Under the pieces are notes generated by a model. That model was not told where the DNA came from and searched no databases. It saw only the letters and a program-made list of their open reading frames with translations. Shown here piece by piece: positions 8,288-17,383 of a stretch of 64,000 nucleotides of DNA. The number at the start of each line of letters is the position of its first letter. Within the stretch, counting starts at the first letter, position 1. The stretch is from Mesorhizobium sp. M2D.F.Ca.ET.226.01.1.1 (GTDB taxonomy: Bacteria > Pseudomonadota > Alphaproteobacteria > Rhizobiales > Rhizobiaceae), in assembly GCF_004022705.2 (NCBI RefSeq), contig NZ_RZOY02000011.1, positions 62,001 to 126,000 on the forward strand. Reading direction: 5' to 3'. Both the position numbers and the translations under genes were made by a program.

Positions 8288-8875
8288 TCAATAATGCGCC
8301 CAGCCGCTCAACGGGCATTTCTGGGAAATGGGAACCTGGAACGCGCCATCAATACCGCTGCAGTTGCGGAACCGGGACGATCGTGGCGCCGAGGCCGGCT
8401 TCGCGCTGACCCTAGTGTCCATTTCTGTTGGTTGGTCGGAACGCGCGTGGCCACTCAACGGGCATTGCTGCGAAATGGGAACTTGGAAAGCGCCGTTGTC
8501 GCGGTAGCAGGTACGGAAGCTGGACGTTTGCGGCGCCGGCGTGGCCGCAGCCGCCGCCTTTGACTTACCCTTGATGACCAACCAGATTTCGGTCGGTTGG
8601 TCGAGCTGCAACCTGTTTATGTCGGAGTAGCTGATCCGCCCGCTGCGTATCCCCTCGGCTATGCGCTGGCAGAACAAGGCCGGCATGCGTTCTTGCGAGA
8701 CGCCCATGAAAGAGGCCATTTCGTGCTTGAACGTGATGCTCCATAAATGGACAGCGGAGACGCACCCGTCCAAATTAGCCTCAGGCGCCTGCTTCGCGCC
8801 TGCTTGCGAGGATCCGCACGTCATCAAGGTCAATGCTGCCGCAATCAAAAGAGAAATACTGCTTTTCACTGTCAA
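8288..8875 (-). CDS. Secreted hypothetical protein with a duplicated Cys-containing C-terminal motif
   Basis: 195 residues; family not recognised. A signal sequence ends near LMTCGSSQA (a lipobox is possible at Cys20). A central part (about 35-100) has two Cys and MASFMGVSQERMPALFCQR. The C-terminal third holds two copies of one unit, residues about 118-143 and 168-195: SSFRTCYRDNGAFQVPISQQ and SRFRNCSGIDGAFQVPISQK, each ending CPLSG. The unit carries two Cys, so each may be a disulfide-closed loop. The duplication is also visible in the DNA (8308-8345 and 8452-8492). Role unknown. Confidence 0.65.
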   Translation of the reverse strand: MTVKSSISLLIAAALTLMTCGSSQAGAKQAPEANLDGCVSAVHLWSITFKHEMASFMGVSQERMPALFCQRIAEGIRSGRISYSDINRLQLDQPTEIWLVIKGKSKAAAAATPAPQTSSFRTCYRDNGAFQVPISQQCPLSGHARSDQPTEMDTRVSAKPASAPRSSRFRNCSGIDGAFQVPISQKCPLSGWAHY

Positions 8876-8982
8876 AACTCCCCGCGTCCCACTGGTGAAC
8901 TTAATTTGAGCGGCGGAAAGGTCAAACGATAATTTCTCGGAAGCGGTCTGAACTTTTCTTATATTAGATACCCGAAATAGAA

Positions 8983-9007
8983 ACCCGGCGTTTCCGCCGG
9001 GTCGTTT
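8983..9007 (-). terminator. Intrinsic terminator after argG
   Basis: ACCCGGCG (8983-8990), loop TTTC, CGCCGGGT (8995-9002). On the minus strand the stem is followed by TTCTATTTCGGG. It lies 31 nt beyond the argG stop. Confidence 0.75.
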
Positions 9008-9033
9008 GATCGCTGCCGTATCGGCAAAATATA

Positions 9034-10257
9034 TCAGTGCTTGCGGTTTCTCGCAGCCAGCGTCCGCAGCCGAAGTCCGTTCAGCCGGATAAAACCCTCG
9101 GCGTCTTTCTGATCGTAGGCACCGCGGTCGTCCTCGAAGGTGACAAGCGCGTCGGAATAAAGCGTCTTTTTCGACTTGCGGCCAGTGACGATGACATTGC
9201 CCTTGTAGAGCTTCAGCCGCACCGTGCCTTCGACGTCTTCCTGGCTCTTGTCGATCATCGCCTGCAGCATGACGCGCTCGGGCGAGAACCAGAATCCGTT
9301 ATAGATGAGTTCGGCATAGCGCGGCATGAACTCGTCCTTGAGGTGCGCCGCGCCCCGGTCGAGCGTGATCGATTCGATCGCCCGATGAGCGGCGATCAGG
9401 ATGGTGCCGCCGGGCGTCTCATAGACGCCGCGCGACTTCATGCCGACGAAGCGGTTCTCGACCAGGTCGAGGCGGCCGATGCCGTTGTCGCGGCCGAGGT
9501 CGTTCAGCGCCGCCAGCATCGTGGCCGGCGACAGCTTCTTGCCGTTCAGCGCAATCGGGTCGCCCTTCAGGAACTCGATCTCGATTTCGGTGACGGCGTC
9601 GGGCGCGTCCATCGGCGAGACGGTGCGCTGATGCACGAATTCCGGAGGCTCGCCCCACGGATCCTCGAGCACCTTGCCCTCTGAGGAGGAGTGCAAAAGG
9701 TTGGCGTCGACCGAGAAGGGCGCTTCGCCGCGCTTGTCCTTCGCCACCGGGATCTGGTGCTGCTCGGCGAAGTTGATCAGGTCGGTGCGCGACTTGAAGG
9801 ACCAGTCGCGCCACGGCGCGATGACCTTGATATCGGGGTTGAGCGCATAGGCCGAAAGCTCGAAGCGGACCTGGTCGTTGCCCTTGCCGGTGGCGCCATG
9901 GGCAATGGCGTCGGCGCCGGTCTCTTTCGCGATCTCGACCAGATGCTTGGAGATCAGCGGCCGGGCGATCGAAGTGCCGAGCAGGTAAGTGCCTTCATAG
10001 ACGGCGTTGGCGCGGAACATCGGGAAGACGAAGTCGGCGACGAACTCCTCGCGCACATCGACGATGCGGATATCCTTGATGCCCATCATCTCGGCCTTCT
10101 TGCGCGCCGGCTCCAGCTCGCCACCCTGGCCGAGATCGGCCGTGAAGGTGACGACTTCGGCGCCGAGCTCGGTCTGCAGCCATTTCAGGATGATGGAGGT
10201 GTCGAGACCGCCGGAATAGGCGAGCACGACTTTCTTGACGTTCTTGATCTTCGACAT
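9034..10257 (-). CDS. argG: Argininosuccinate synthase
   Basis: 407 residues. The PP-loop ATPase motif AYSGGLDTS (residues 13-21) binds ATP; GATGKGNDQVRFE and SVDANLLHSSSEGKVLEDPW are standard for ArgG. The cytosolic enzyme joins citrulline and aspartate with ATP to give argininosuccinate, the penultimate step of arginine synthesis. Length matches the family (about 400). It is a single-gene unit with its own terminator; no arginine repressor site could be assigned in the short leader. Confidence 0.97.
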   Translation of the reverse strand: MSKIKNVKKVVLAYSGGLDTSIILKWLQTELGAEVVTFTADLGQGGELEPARKKAEMMGIKDIRIVDVREEFVADFVFPMFRANAVYEGTYLLGTSIARPLISKHLVEIAKETGADAIAHGATGKGNDQVRFELSAYALNPDIKVIAPWRDWSFKSRTDLINFAEQHQIPVAKDKRGEAPFSVDANLLHSSSEGKVLEDPWGEPPEFVHQRTVSPMDAPDAVTEIEIEFLKGDPIALNGKKLSPATMLAALNDLGRDNGIGRLDLVENRFVGMKSRGVYETPGGTILIAAHRAIESITLDRGAAHLKDEFMPRYAELIYNGFWFSPERVMLQAMIDKSQEDVEGTVRLKLYKGNVIVTGRKSKKTLYSDALVTFEDDRGAYDQKDAEGFIRLNGLRLRTLAARNRKH

Positions 10258-10436
10258 TTTGACGGGTCCGCAGGGAAAAGTTTCGCGGGCGAGGTATCAC
10301 GGCCCTTCCGGGCGGCGCAAGAGACGAAGGGGCGCATGGCCATGACGCGGGCTGGGCCAGATGTTTGCCGAGGCAGACCCTGGCGAGGCAAAAGACGCCG
10401 CGTTATAGGCCGCGCGACCCCATTGCGAGGCGCCCC

Positions 10437-11078
10437 ATGTCCTTCATTCCCGACACTTCGACCCTTATCCAGTTCGCCATTGCCACAATCATCCTGGCGA
10501 TCACGCCGGGACCGGATATGACGCTGTTCGTGTCGCGCACGCTGAGCCAGGGCCGCGCCACTGGCTTCGCCTCCCTGGCCGGCGCGCTCACCGGCACGCT
10601 GATCCACACCATGCTGGTGGTGGTCGGCATCTCGGCGCTGATCGTCGCCTCGCCGATGGCCTTCTTCGTCCTCAAGATTTTCGGCGCCGGCTATCTGGTG
10701 GTCCTGGCTTTCCAGGCGGTGACGAAGGGGTCGGCCTTCTCGCCGCAGAAGAGCACGGGACCACAAGTTTCGCTGTTGCGCAGCTGGGTGGCAGGGCTCG
10801 GCATCAACCTGCTCAACCCGAAGATCATCCTGTTCTTCATGACCTTCCTGCCGCAATTCGTCTCCGCGCACGATCCCAACGCGTCCGGAAAGCTGCTCTT
10901 CCTCGGCGTGATGTTCGTCGTGCTGTCGACCCCGGTGACCGTGCCGATGGTGCTGGCGGCGGAGAAGTTCTCGGCGGCGATGAAGGCCAGCCCGCGTATG
11001 ACGCGTGTGCTCGACTATCTGTTCTGTGGCGTGTTCTCGGCCTTCGCGCTCAAGATCCTGACGGCGCAGGCGAAGTAA
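10437..11078 (+). CDS. LysE/RhtB family amino-acid exporter
   Basis: 213 residues from MSFIPDTSTL at 10437 (GAGG 8 nt upstream); longer upstream frames are not supported. Six hydrophobic segments; the family signature near the N-terminus, IILAITPGPDMTLFVSRTLSQGR, corresponds to the LysE/RhtB motif (TPGPN/D). Members export amino acids such as lysine, threonine or homoserine from the cytosol. The substrate cannot be told from sequence. It is divergent from argG with a short shared promoter region. Confidence 0.9.
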   Translation: MSFIPDTSTLIQFAIATIILAITPGPDMTLFVSRTLSQGRATGFASLAGALTGTLIHTMLVVVGISALIVASPMAFFVLKIFGAGYLVVLAFQAVTKGSAFSPQKSTGPQVSLLRSWVAGLGINLLNPKIILFFMTFLPQFVSAHDPNASGKLLFLGVMFVVLSTPVTVPMVLAAEKFSAAMKASPRMTRVLDYLFCGVFSAFALKILTAQAK

Positions 11079-11181
11079 GCCGTTCTTCAGAATGTCCATA
11101 TAGCCGCGACGGCGCATGTCTTTTGATATTGCAACCGCAAATCGGCCTGCGTTAAGAAGGCTCCAGGGTTCGGGGGATTGC

Positions 11182-11868
11182 ATGAGAATCATATTGTTGG
11201 CGTCGGCCGCAGTGATCGGGCTGGTTGGCGGGGCTCATGCCCAGGACGCATCTTACAATTGGTCAGGATCCTACATCGGTATCGAAGGTGGCTATGCTGG
11301 TTCCTCGGTCCACTTCGGCGCCGATACGACCAACTTCGACGACACCTACCACAAAGACGGGTATCTCGGCGGCATCTATGCCGGGCATGATTGGCAGAGC
11401 GGAAAGTTCGTCTACGGCGTCGTCGGCGATTTCGATTTCGTCGGCATGCACGACACGGAATTTGGCGACCAGGCTGCATTCACCGGCGGAAAGGGTGAGG
11501 CCTATACCTACGATGTCGACTGGGTCGCGACCGCACGAGCGCGCGCGGGCTACGCGGTGACTGACCGTTGGCTCGCTTTTGCGACGGGTGGTATAGCGGC
11601 AGGTCACTTTCAGGCGACATCCTATTCAAGCGTTTTCGTTCCGTTTCCTCCATTTTCCTCGGCTTCGCGCTCGGATTTTTCCGGTGTAAAGTTGGGCGGC
11701 GTCTTCGGCATCGGCACCGAATACGCATTGGCCGACAAATGGTCGCTGAAAGCGGAATATCTCCACTACATATTCGATGAGATCGAACCAGGGCCGGGCG
11801 GCACGGCAGGCGCGAGCTTTCGACCATCCCTCGACACGATAAAGTTCGGCTTAGCGTACCGGTTCTAG
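11182..11868 (+). CDS. Outer-membrane beta-barrel protein, Omp25/31 type
   Basis: 228 residues from MRIILLASAA at 11182 (GGGGGATTGC upstream). Signal peptide MRIILLASAAVIGLVGGAHAQ. The mature part starts YNWSGSYIGIEGGYAGSS, the standard opening strand of rhizobial/Brucella Omp25/Omp31 porin-like barrels, and ends in a C-terminal beta signature with terminal Phe (TIKFGLAYRF). Repeated patterns (GVVGDFDFVG, ARARAGYAVTDRWLAFATGG, WSLKAEYLHY) fit an eight-stranded barrel. It is an outer-membrane structural protein. Confidence 0.9.
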   Translation: MRIILLASAAVIGLVGGAHAQDASYNWSGSYIGIEGGYAGSSVHFGADTTNFDDTYHKDGYLGGIYAGHDWQSGKFVYGVVGDFDFVGMHDTEFGDQAAFTGGKGEAYTYDVDWVATARARAGYAVTDRWLAFATGGIAAGHFQATSYSSVFVPFPPFSSASRSDFSGVKLGGVFGIGTEYALADKWSLKAEYLHYIFDEIEPGPGGTAGASFRPSLDTIKFGLAYRF

Positions 11869-11876
11869 AACAGTCC

Positions 11877-12548
11877 TCATGCCGGGAGGCCCGGGCCGGA
11901 GAACGGGCGAACCATACCCGCCGCCTCCAACGACCGAATGCGTTCGTCGTATTCCTCCAAGGTCAGCGCATAGAGCATCTGGTCGAGGCGTTCGCCGGTG
12001 CGACCATCTATGCGATGCGCTCGCAGCGTACCCTCGAGGCGCAGCCCAGACCGTTCGCATACGGCGATCGCGGCTTTGTTCCGGGCCAATGGCTGAAAGG
12101 TCACCTTCTCGAGTTTTCTTTCGCGAAAGAAGTGCCGGAGAAGAACGGCCGATGCCTCAAATGCCACATTCTTACCCCGGTTCTCCGGATCGCCGACGAT
12201 CAAATGCAGAGAGCCGAGCCGGTGCCTGAGGTCGACTTCCATGACGGCCAGGCCAAGCGGCTGGCCGTGTGGCAGGCCGAGGATCGTCATGAGATTGCGC
12301 TTCAGATTGTCGAAGCTTGCGACATAGGTCCGGAAGGCATCGAGGCCCATCGCCTTTTGCGGCGCATTCAATCCTTCCATCACAGCGGGATCGGTAAGCC
12401 AGGCCGCGATCTCAGTTGTCACGTCGGCTGGCCTCAGCGTGCGGATTCGGATCTTGTCACTCCACCGGTCGACAAAGACAGGCCTCAGTCCCTGTGCTGC
12501 AAGTGGGGTGATTAGGGGCTTGGCGCCCGGTTGCGGCATTTTAGGCAT
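11877..12548 (-). CDS. GNAT family N-acetyltransferase
   Basis: 223 residues from the ATG at 12548 (MPKMPQPGAK); a TTG at 12584 would add 12 residues and no strong ribosome site favours either. RimJ/RimL-like GNAT fold: DKIRIRTLRPADV at the start, RLGSLHLIVGDPENRGKNVA with the acetyl-CoA pyrophosphate loop, and NKAAIAVCERSGLRLEGTLRAH, typical of the C-terminal GNAT motif B. It is likely to acetylate an amino group of a small molecule, sugar or protein; the substrate is unknown. It is convergent with the Omp gene (8 nt apart). Confidence 0.85.
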   Translation of the reverse strand: MPKMPQPGAKPLITPLAAQGLRPVFVDRWSDKIRIRTLRPADVTTEIAAWLTDPAVMEGLNAPQKAMGLDAFRTYVASFDNLKRNLMTILGLPHGQPLGLAVMEVDLRHRLGSLHLIVGDPENRGKNVAFEASAVLLRHFFRERKLEKVTFQPLARNKAAIAVCERSGLRLEGTLRAHRIDGRTGERLDQMLYALTLEEYDERIRSLEAAGMVRPFSGPGLPA

Positions 12549-12626
12549 GAATACACTGATGCGAGAGCATGCAGCGCCGGTCAAGGCGAAGTTTGCATCA
12601 ATCCAGGCGAGCCCGATCCCAAAAGC

Positions 12627-13094
12627 TCAGGGCTCAGGATCCGGCAACGCCTCGCGGCGCCAGCTTCCGGCCCAGCGGCCGGCGGAGAGCCAGTAAAAGA
12701 TGCCGCCGACCATGCCGCTGCCGATCACGGCCAACCTCACGCTGGTGTCGGTCACATCGAAATCGGCATCGCCCACATTATGCACGAAGCCGAGAAAGAC
12801 GATGGCGACGGCCGCGCCGCCCAGCGCGTAAAACAGCCAGTCGCGCCGGCCAAGCACCTCGGCCGCCAGGATCACGACGGCCGCCGGCATGAAGGCGAAA
12901 TAGGCGACGAACAGCGCCACGAACGGCACCGAGAAATAGAGCGCCGGCGCGATCGTCGGGTGGCCTGGCTCCAGCGCATAGCCGAAATGGCCGAGGAAAA
13001 GCGCGTTGAGGAAAGCGCTCGCCGCCAGCGAGCCAACGAGATAGCCGATCAGGATGATGGCGAAGCGGACGAGATAGGCGATAATGCGCCTCAC
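12627..13094 (-). CDS. Hypothetical inner-membrane protein downstream of rlmN
   Basis: 155 residues with four hydrophobic segments (about 5-35, 52-75, 88-105, 120-142). The GTG start at 13094 overlaps the rlmN stop as GTGA, so it is translationally coupled to rlmN. The family is one of the conserved unknown membrane proteins of Phyllobacteriaceae; no catalytic motif is visible. Confidence 0.75.
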   Translation of the reverse strand: MRRIIAYLVRFAIILIGYLVGSLAASAFLNALFLGHFGYALEPGHPTIAPALYFSVPFVALFVAYFAFMPAAVVILAAEVLGRRDWLFYALGGAAVAIVFLGFVHNVGDADFDVTDTSVRLAVIGSGMVGGIFYWLSAGRWAGSWRREALPDPEP

Positions 13095-14323
13095 GCCTCG
13101 CCGTGCCCCGCGATCATCATGGCTTCCAGCGCCAGCCGGTCGACTTTGCGCATGCGCTCGGACTCCGACTTGAGCTGGCCGCAGGCGGCGAGTATGTCAC
13201 GGCCGCGCGGGGTGCGGATCGGCGAGGCGTAGCCGGCATTGTTTATGTAGTCGGCAAACTTCTCGATCGTCTCCCAGTCCGAGCACTGGTAGTTGGTGCC
13301 GGGCCAGGGGTTGAACGGGATCAGGTTGATCTTGGCCGGAATGCCCTTGAGCAGCTTGACCAGCGCCTTGGCATCCTCGAGGGAATCGTTGACGTCCTTC
13401 AGCATCACATATTCGAAGGTGATGCGCTTGGCATTGGAGAGGCCGGGGTAGGCCTTGCACGCGGCGATCAGCTCTTTCAGCGGGAACTTCTTGTTGATCG
13501 GCACCAGAAGGTCGCGCAGGTCGTCATTGGTGGCGTGCAGCGAGATCGCCAGCATGACGCCGATCTCCTCGCCGGTGCGGGCGATCTCGGGCACGACACC
13601 GGAAGTCGACAGCGTGATGCGGCGCTTCGACAGCGACAGCCCGTCGCCGTCGGATGCGATCAAAAGCGCCTTTTTCACCGCCTCGAAATTGTAGAGCGGC
13701 TCGCCCATGCCCATCATGACGATGTTGGAAACTTTTCTGCCCTCGGCCGGCACGATGGCGCCGTCCGGTGTGTCTCGGTCGGGGAAGTCGCCGAGCCGGT
13801 CGCGCGCGGTGAGCAGCTGCGCCAGGATCTCTTCCGTCGTCAGGTTGCGCACCAGCTTCTGCGTGCCCGTGTGGCAGAAGGAACAGGTCAGCGTGCAGCC
13901 GACCTGCGAGGAGATGCAGAGCGTGCCGCGGCCCTCCTCGGGAATGTAGACGGTCTCGATCTCGACCGGGCGGCCGGCGCCGCGCGGCGGAAAGCGGAAC
14001 AGCCATTTGCGCGTGCCGTCGGAAGAGATCTGCTCCTCGACGATCTCGGGCCGCGCCACGGTGAAATGCTTGTCGAGCGCGGCGCGCAGGTCCTTGGAGA
14101 TGTTGAACATATGCGCGAAGTCGGAGACGCCGCGCACATACATCCAGTGCCAGAGCTGCTGGGCGCGCATTTTCGCCTGGCGCTGCGGCACGATGCCGGC
14201 CCCGACAAGCGCTTCGCCGAGCTCTGCACGGGTCAGGCCGATCAGCGACGGCTTCTCAGCTTGCGTTGCGCGGCGCAAAGCGTCACGGGCGCCTTCGGCG
14301 GTAAGGTCAAGCGAAACGGTCAT
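13091..14323 (-). CDS. rlmN: Dual-specificity 23S rRNA (A2503)-C2/tRNA (A37)-C2 methyltransferase RlmN
   Basis: 410 residues. Radical-SAM CxxxCxxC is seen as CTLTCSFC (Cys143, Cys147, Cys150). The N-terminal RNA-binding domain has RAQQLWHWMYVRGV; the methyl-carrier Cys is in the conserved C-terminal RTPRGRDILAACGQL. GEPLYNF is the GGEPLLN-like motif that positions SAM. RlmN methylates C2 of A2503 in 23S rRNA and of A37 in some tRNAs, using two SAM. Usual length. It is followed by a coupled membrane-protein gene. Confidence 0.96.
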   Translation of the reverse strand: MTVSLDLTAEGARDALRRATQAEKPSLIGLTRAELGEALVGAGIVPQRQAKMRAQQLWHWMYVRGVSDFAHMFNISKDLRAALDKHFTVARPEIVEEQISSDGTRKWLFRFPPRGAGRPVEIETVYIPEEGRGTLCISSQVGCTLTCSFCHTGTQKLVRNLTTEEILAQLLTARDRLGDFPDRDTPDGAIVPAEGRKVSNIVMMGMGEPLYNFEAVKKALLIASDGDGLSLSKRRITLSTSGVVPEIARTGEEIGVMLAISLHATNDDLRDLLVPINKKFPLKELIAACKAYPGLSNAKRITFEYVMLKDVNDSLEDAKALVKLLKGIPAKINLIPFNPWPGTNYQCSDWETIEKFADYINNAGYASPIRTPRGRDILAACGQLKSESERMRKVDRLALEAMMIAGHGEA

Positions 14324-14420
14324 GGTGGCGCCAATATAAGCGATTTGCGGCCGATTTCAGCACCGGCCGGACAGGAAGCGCGGCGCATAGCACAGCTTGG
14401 CGGCGGAGTCATGCGCCTGG

Positions 14421-14545
14421 CTTTCCTTCTCCCCTTGCGGTGGATCGGCGCGCAGCGCCGAGACGATTGAGGGTGTTTCGGGGACGCCAACGTCCCAATC
14501 CGCTGCAGCACCCCTCATCCGAGCGGAGCTTCGCGCGGCCATCCG
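14421..14545. repeat. Palindromic repeat, family C (degenerate copy)
   Basis: CCTTCTCCCCTTGCGG, GGATCGGCGCGCAGCGCCGA and a right end CCCCTCATCCGAGCGGAGCT match, in pieces, the intact copy at 35247-35437. The copy occupies the middle of the 377-nt gap upstream of the Met-rich gene. The remainder of that gap shows no gene. Confidence 0.6.
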
Positions 14546-14700
14546 ATGCGAAGCGGTAGCGATTTCGGCTGGCACAGAGGTCAACAAATCTTGACCCGTG
14601 CCGGGTGGAATGCGACCGGCTGCTGTCGGCTGAAAATCGATCACATATTCGTGTTGATGTAACCAATCGAAGCGCGTCCACGAACCTGAAAGGGGCGACC

Positions 14701-15027
14701 ATGCCCCTCAACAATGGGAGTTTCCGGATGCATTCGATCAAGCTCGTTCTCATTGCCGGCCTCGTCGGTCTTTCCGCTTCGCAGGCCTTGGCCGAAGACA
14801 CGATGGGCGCCATGACCATGATGAAGGGTGGCCAGGTGACGGCGATCATGCCGGACGGTCACATGGGCACCATGATGCCGGACGCCAAGATGAGCGCCGA
14901 AATGATGAAAATGGCCAAGCCGATCAAGCACTGCATGATGATGATCACCGATGCCAAGGGCAAAGCCTATATGATCGACACGTCGACCAAGAAGGCCCAG
15001 GCGGAATGTGAAAAAATGGCGATGTGA
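14701..15027 (+). CDS. Small periplasmic methionine-rich protein
   Basis: 108 residues from the ATG at 14701 (AAAGGGG 6 nt upstream); an ATG at 14728 (MHSIKLVLIAG) also has GGGAG upstream. A signal peptide ends at ASQALA. The mature ~77 residues contain about 18 Met, many in MxM, MxxM or MMxM spacing (DTMGAMTMMKGG, GHMGTMMPD, AEMMKMAK, CMMM), plus two His and two Cys. Such patterns are known from proteins that bind Cu(I), as in CopC- or CusF-like metallochaperones, but no family was recognised. A metal role is an inference. A terminator follows. Confidence 0.7.
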   Translation: MPLNNGSFRMHSIKLVLIAGLVGLSASQALAEDTMGAMTMMKGGQVTAIMPDGHMGTMMPDAKMSAEMMKMAKPIKHCMMMITDAKGKAYMIDTSTKKAQAECEKMAM

Positions 15028-15053
15028 ACTCGCCGATCCCGCGTGCCGACCTC

Positions 15054-15081
15054 CCCGCCGGCCGGTACGCCGGCGGGTTTA
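15054..15081 (+). terminator. Intrinsic terminator after the Met-rich gene
   Basis: CCCGCCGGC (15054-15062), loop CGGTAC, GCCGGCGGG (15069-15077), then TTTA. Confidence 0.75.
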
Positions 15082-15218
15082 TCCGCCATCCGGCAATCCC
15101 TCGAGCTGTGATCCTTCATCACCGCTCCTTGACCGATTGGCATAGCATCGCGTCTACCCTCGCGGGTTGATCGGCTGCGTTATTGTGCTAGGCCGGGCCT
15201 ACCACCAAGAGGCTCGTC

Positions 15219-16562
15219 ATGGCCGGCATATCCCGAAAATACCGCTTGCTGCGGCGTTCCCACGCCATGTGGATATCGCGGCGCGTCTGGCAACCGCGTC
15301 TGGTCTTCTGGGCCGGTGCCATCTCGATCGGCCTGATCAGCGTCCTGTTCGCATTGCTGGCCGACCGCGCGCAGGCCCTGTTCCATGTCATGACCGGCAA
15401 TGACGGCTGGCGTTTTTATCTGCCGCTGGTCGTGACACCGATCGGCTTCGTCGTCTGCGCCTGGTTGGCGCATGCCTTCTTCCCGGGATCGCAAGGCAGC
15501 GGCATTCCGCAGGCGATCGCGGCGCGGCATCTGCGCGACGAGGACGATCGCAGCCATATCCTGTCGCTCAGGCTGGTGGTGGGCAAGATCGCGCTCACCG
15601 TCGTCGGCCTCGCCTGCGGCGCCTCGATCGGCCGCGAAGGGCCGACGGTGCAGGTCGGCGCTTCGGTGATGCTGCAGGCGGCGCGCTGGGGCTGCATGGC
15701 GCAGGCACGCGGCCTGATCCTGGCTGGTTCGGCGGCAGGCATCGCCGCCGCCTTCAACACGCCGCTCGCCGGCATCGTCTTCGCGATCGAGGAGATGGGC
15801 CGCGCTTATGAGGCGCGCACCAATGGGCTGGTGCTGACGGCGGTGATCCTGGCCGGCCTCGCCTCGCTGGGGCTGCTCGGCAACTACACTTATTTCGGCG
15901 TCGCCAAGGATACGGTGGCGTTTGCCAGCGACTGGCCGCTGGTGCTGGCCTGCGGCATCATCGGCGGCGGTGTCGGCGCGCTGTTCTCGCTGCTGGCGCT
16001 GAAGGTCATGCGGCGTATCCGGCGCTGGAACGCGCTGCAGCCGCTGCCGCGCACGCTGCTCGTGGCGGGCGTCTGCGGACTGGCCGTGGCCGCGATCGGC
16101 ATCGCCTCGGGAGGGCTGACCTTCGGCACCGGTTACACGCAGGCGCGCGGCGCGATCGAAGGCACGCCACTGCCGGCAATCTTCTTCGTCGAGAAATTCA
16201 CCGCCGGCCTCTTGTCGATGGTATCCGGCATTCCGGGCGGCATTTTCGCCCCGTCATTGGCGGTCGGCGCCGGTCTCGGCAGCACGCTCGGGCTGGTCTT
16301 CGGCGCGGCCGCGGGAACTGCGGCGCTGCTCGGCATGGCGGGCTACTTCGCCGGCGTCGTGCAGGCGCCGATGACGGCCTTCGTCATCATTCTCGAAATG
16401 ACCGGCAACCACGACAATGTGATCGCACTGATGTGCGCGGCGATGCTCGGTTACGGCACGGCCAGGCTGATTTCCAACGAGCCGCTCTATCATGCGTTGT
16501 CGCGCGTCTTTGTGGCCGAAGCGATCCGGCGACGCAGGGCGGAGATTCCGGCACAGGGCTGA
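15219..16562 (+). CDS. ClC-type chloride/proton antiporter
   Basis: 447 residues with about 12 hydrophobic segments. ClC signatures: GSGIP (93-97), GREGP (138-142, including the gating Glu140), GIFAPSLA (341-348), and NEPLYHAL with the pore Tyr (about 485 in family numbering). The proton-pathway Glu is present in VFAIEEMGRAYE (Glu191/192), so an antiporter rather than a channel is expected. There is no CBS domain. It moves anions across the inner membrane, often for acid resistance. The first Met at 15219 is used; a second at 15267 is possible. Confidence 0.92.
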   Translation: MAGISRKYRLLRRSHAMWISRRVWQPRLVFWAGAISIGLISVLFALLADRAQALFHVMTGNDGWRFYLPLVVTPIGFVVCAWLAHAFFPGSQGSGIPQAIAARHLRDEDDRSHILSLRLVVGKIALTVVGLACGASIGREGPTVQVGASVMLQAARWGCMAQARGLILAGSAAGIAAAFNTPLAGIVFAIEEMGRAYEARTNGLVLTAVILAGLASLGLLGNYTYFGVAKDTVAFASDWPLVLACGIIGGGVGALFSLLALKVMRRIRRWNALQPLPRTLLVAGVCGLAVAAIGIASGGLTFGTGYTQARGAIEGTPLPAIFFVEKFTAGLLSMVSGIPGGIFAPSLAVGAGLGSTLGLVFGAAAGTAALLGMAGYFAGVVQAPMTAFVIILEMTGNHDNVIALMCAAMLGYGTARLISNEPLYHALSRVFVAEAIRRRRAEIPAQG

Positions 16563-16577
16563 ACGCCATTCCAAAGC

Positions 16578-16606
16578 AAAAGGCCGGCCATCAAGGCCGC
16601 CCTTTT
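16578..16606. terminator. Bidirectional terminator between the ClC and IalB genes
   Basis: AAAAGGCCGGCC (16578-16589), loop ATCAA, GGCCGCCCTTTT (16595-16606); one mismatch. It separates convergent genes. Confidence 0.75.
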
Positions 16607-16619
16607 GTCAGGTTCCTGC

Positions 16620-17126
16620 TTACTTGCACTTGGCGATCGAGGACAGCGCGGCCGAGATGCCCTTTAGCGAGAAGACGTAGGAGGTGGGGTTGCCGCGACC
16701 GGACTTCGCCTGCACCTTCATGTCGGTGCCGGTCTTCATGGCGGCGATCAGCACCGGCTCTTCCGCGGCGTTCTCGACCCAGGCGGACTTGCCGCGGGTG
16801 AACATCGAGAACGACTTCTTGTCGATGGTGACGGTTGCCTTCGAACCTTCCTGGAAGTTGTAGCCGGCGATGAACTGCGGCTCGTAGGAGACCTGCTGTC
16901 CGGGCCGCTGGCTGACGAAGAAGAACATGTCGCCATGATCGAGCGATGGGGGCTGCTTGTCGGTGGGCACGGTCAGCACGTAACAGACCTTGCCGGCCTT
17001 CGACTGATAGCTGTAGGTGCCCCAGGCATTGTGCTGGCCGATCTTGGTCGCCTGCTGCGCCAGGGCCGGCGCGGCGAAGGCGGCCACCAGGACCAGGCTG
17101 GAAACTGTAGCAATCAATCCGCGCAT
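16620..17126 (-). CDS. Invasion-associated locus B (IalB) family protein
   Basis: 168 residues. Signal peptide MRGLIATVSSLVLVAAFAAPALAQ. The mature part has the IalB pattern: GQHNAWGTYSYQSKAGKVCYVLT, FFVSQRPGQQVSYEPQFIAGY, and a final SLKGISAALSSIAKCK with a second Cys that probably pairs with Cys about 48. IalB of Bartonella aids erythrocyte entry; homologues in non-pathogenic rhizobia are periplasmic proteins of unknown function. Confidence 0.87.
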   Translation of the reverse strand: MRGLIATVSSLVLVAAFAAPALAQQATKIGQHNAWGTYSYQSKAGKVCYVLTVPTDKQPPSLDHGDMFFFVSQRPGQQVSYEPQFIAGYNFQEGSKATVTIDKKSFSMFTRGKSAWVENAAEEPVLIAAMKTGTDMKVQAKSGRGNPTSYVFSLKGISAALSSIAKCK

Positions 17127-17383
17127 CGTTCTTCCCGTATTCCAAATGGTGCGGAGGCGGATCGCCTAGCGTCCTGCCGTCGCTTCATTTTGATTTAATC
17201 AGGGTTACCAAACGGTGAATTGCCCTCGAAGAAAAGGAACCCACCCCAGGAAACCGCCACCATTCACGCCGCCACCGATGAAAGCGGCTGGCGCGACGTC
17301 CCGGCGCGGAGTTGGAGGCCACGAAAACGGCAAGAGTTTGTCTTTTCGCACGCGCTGATTGCTGGCGTGAAGCCAAGCCGCGG

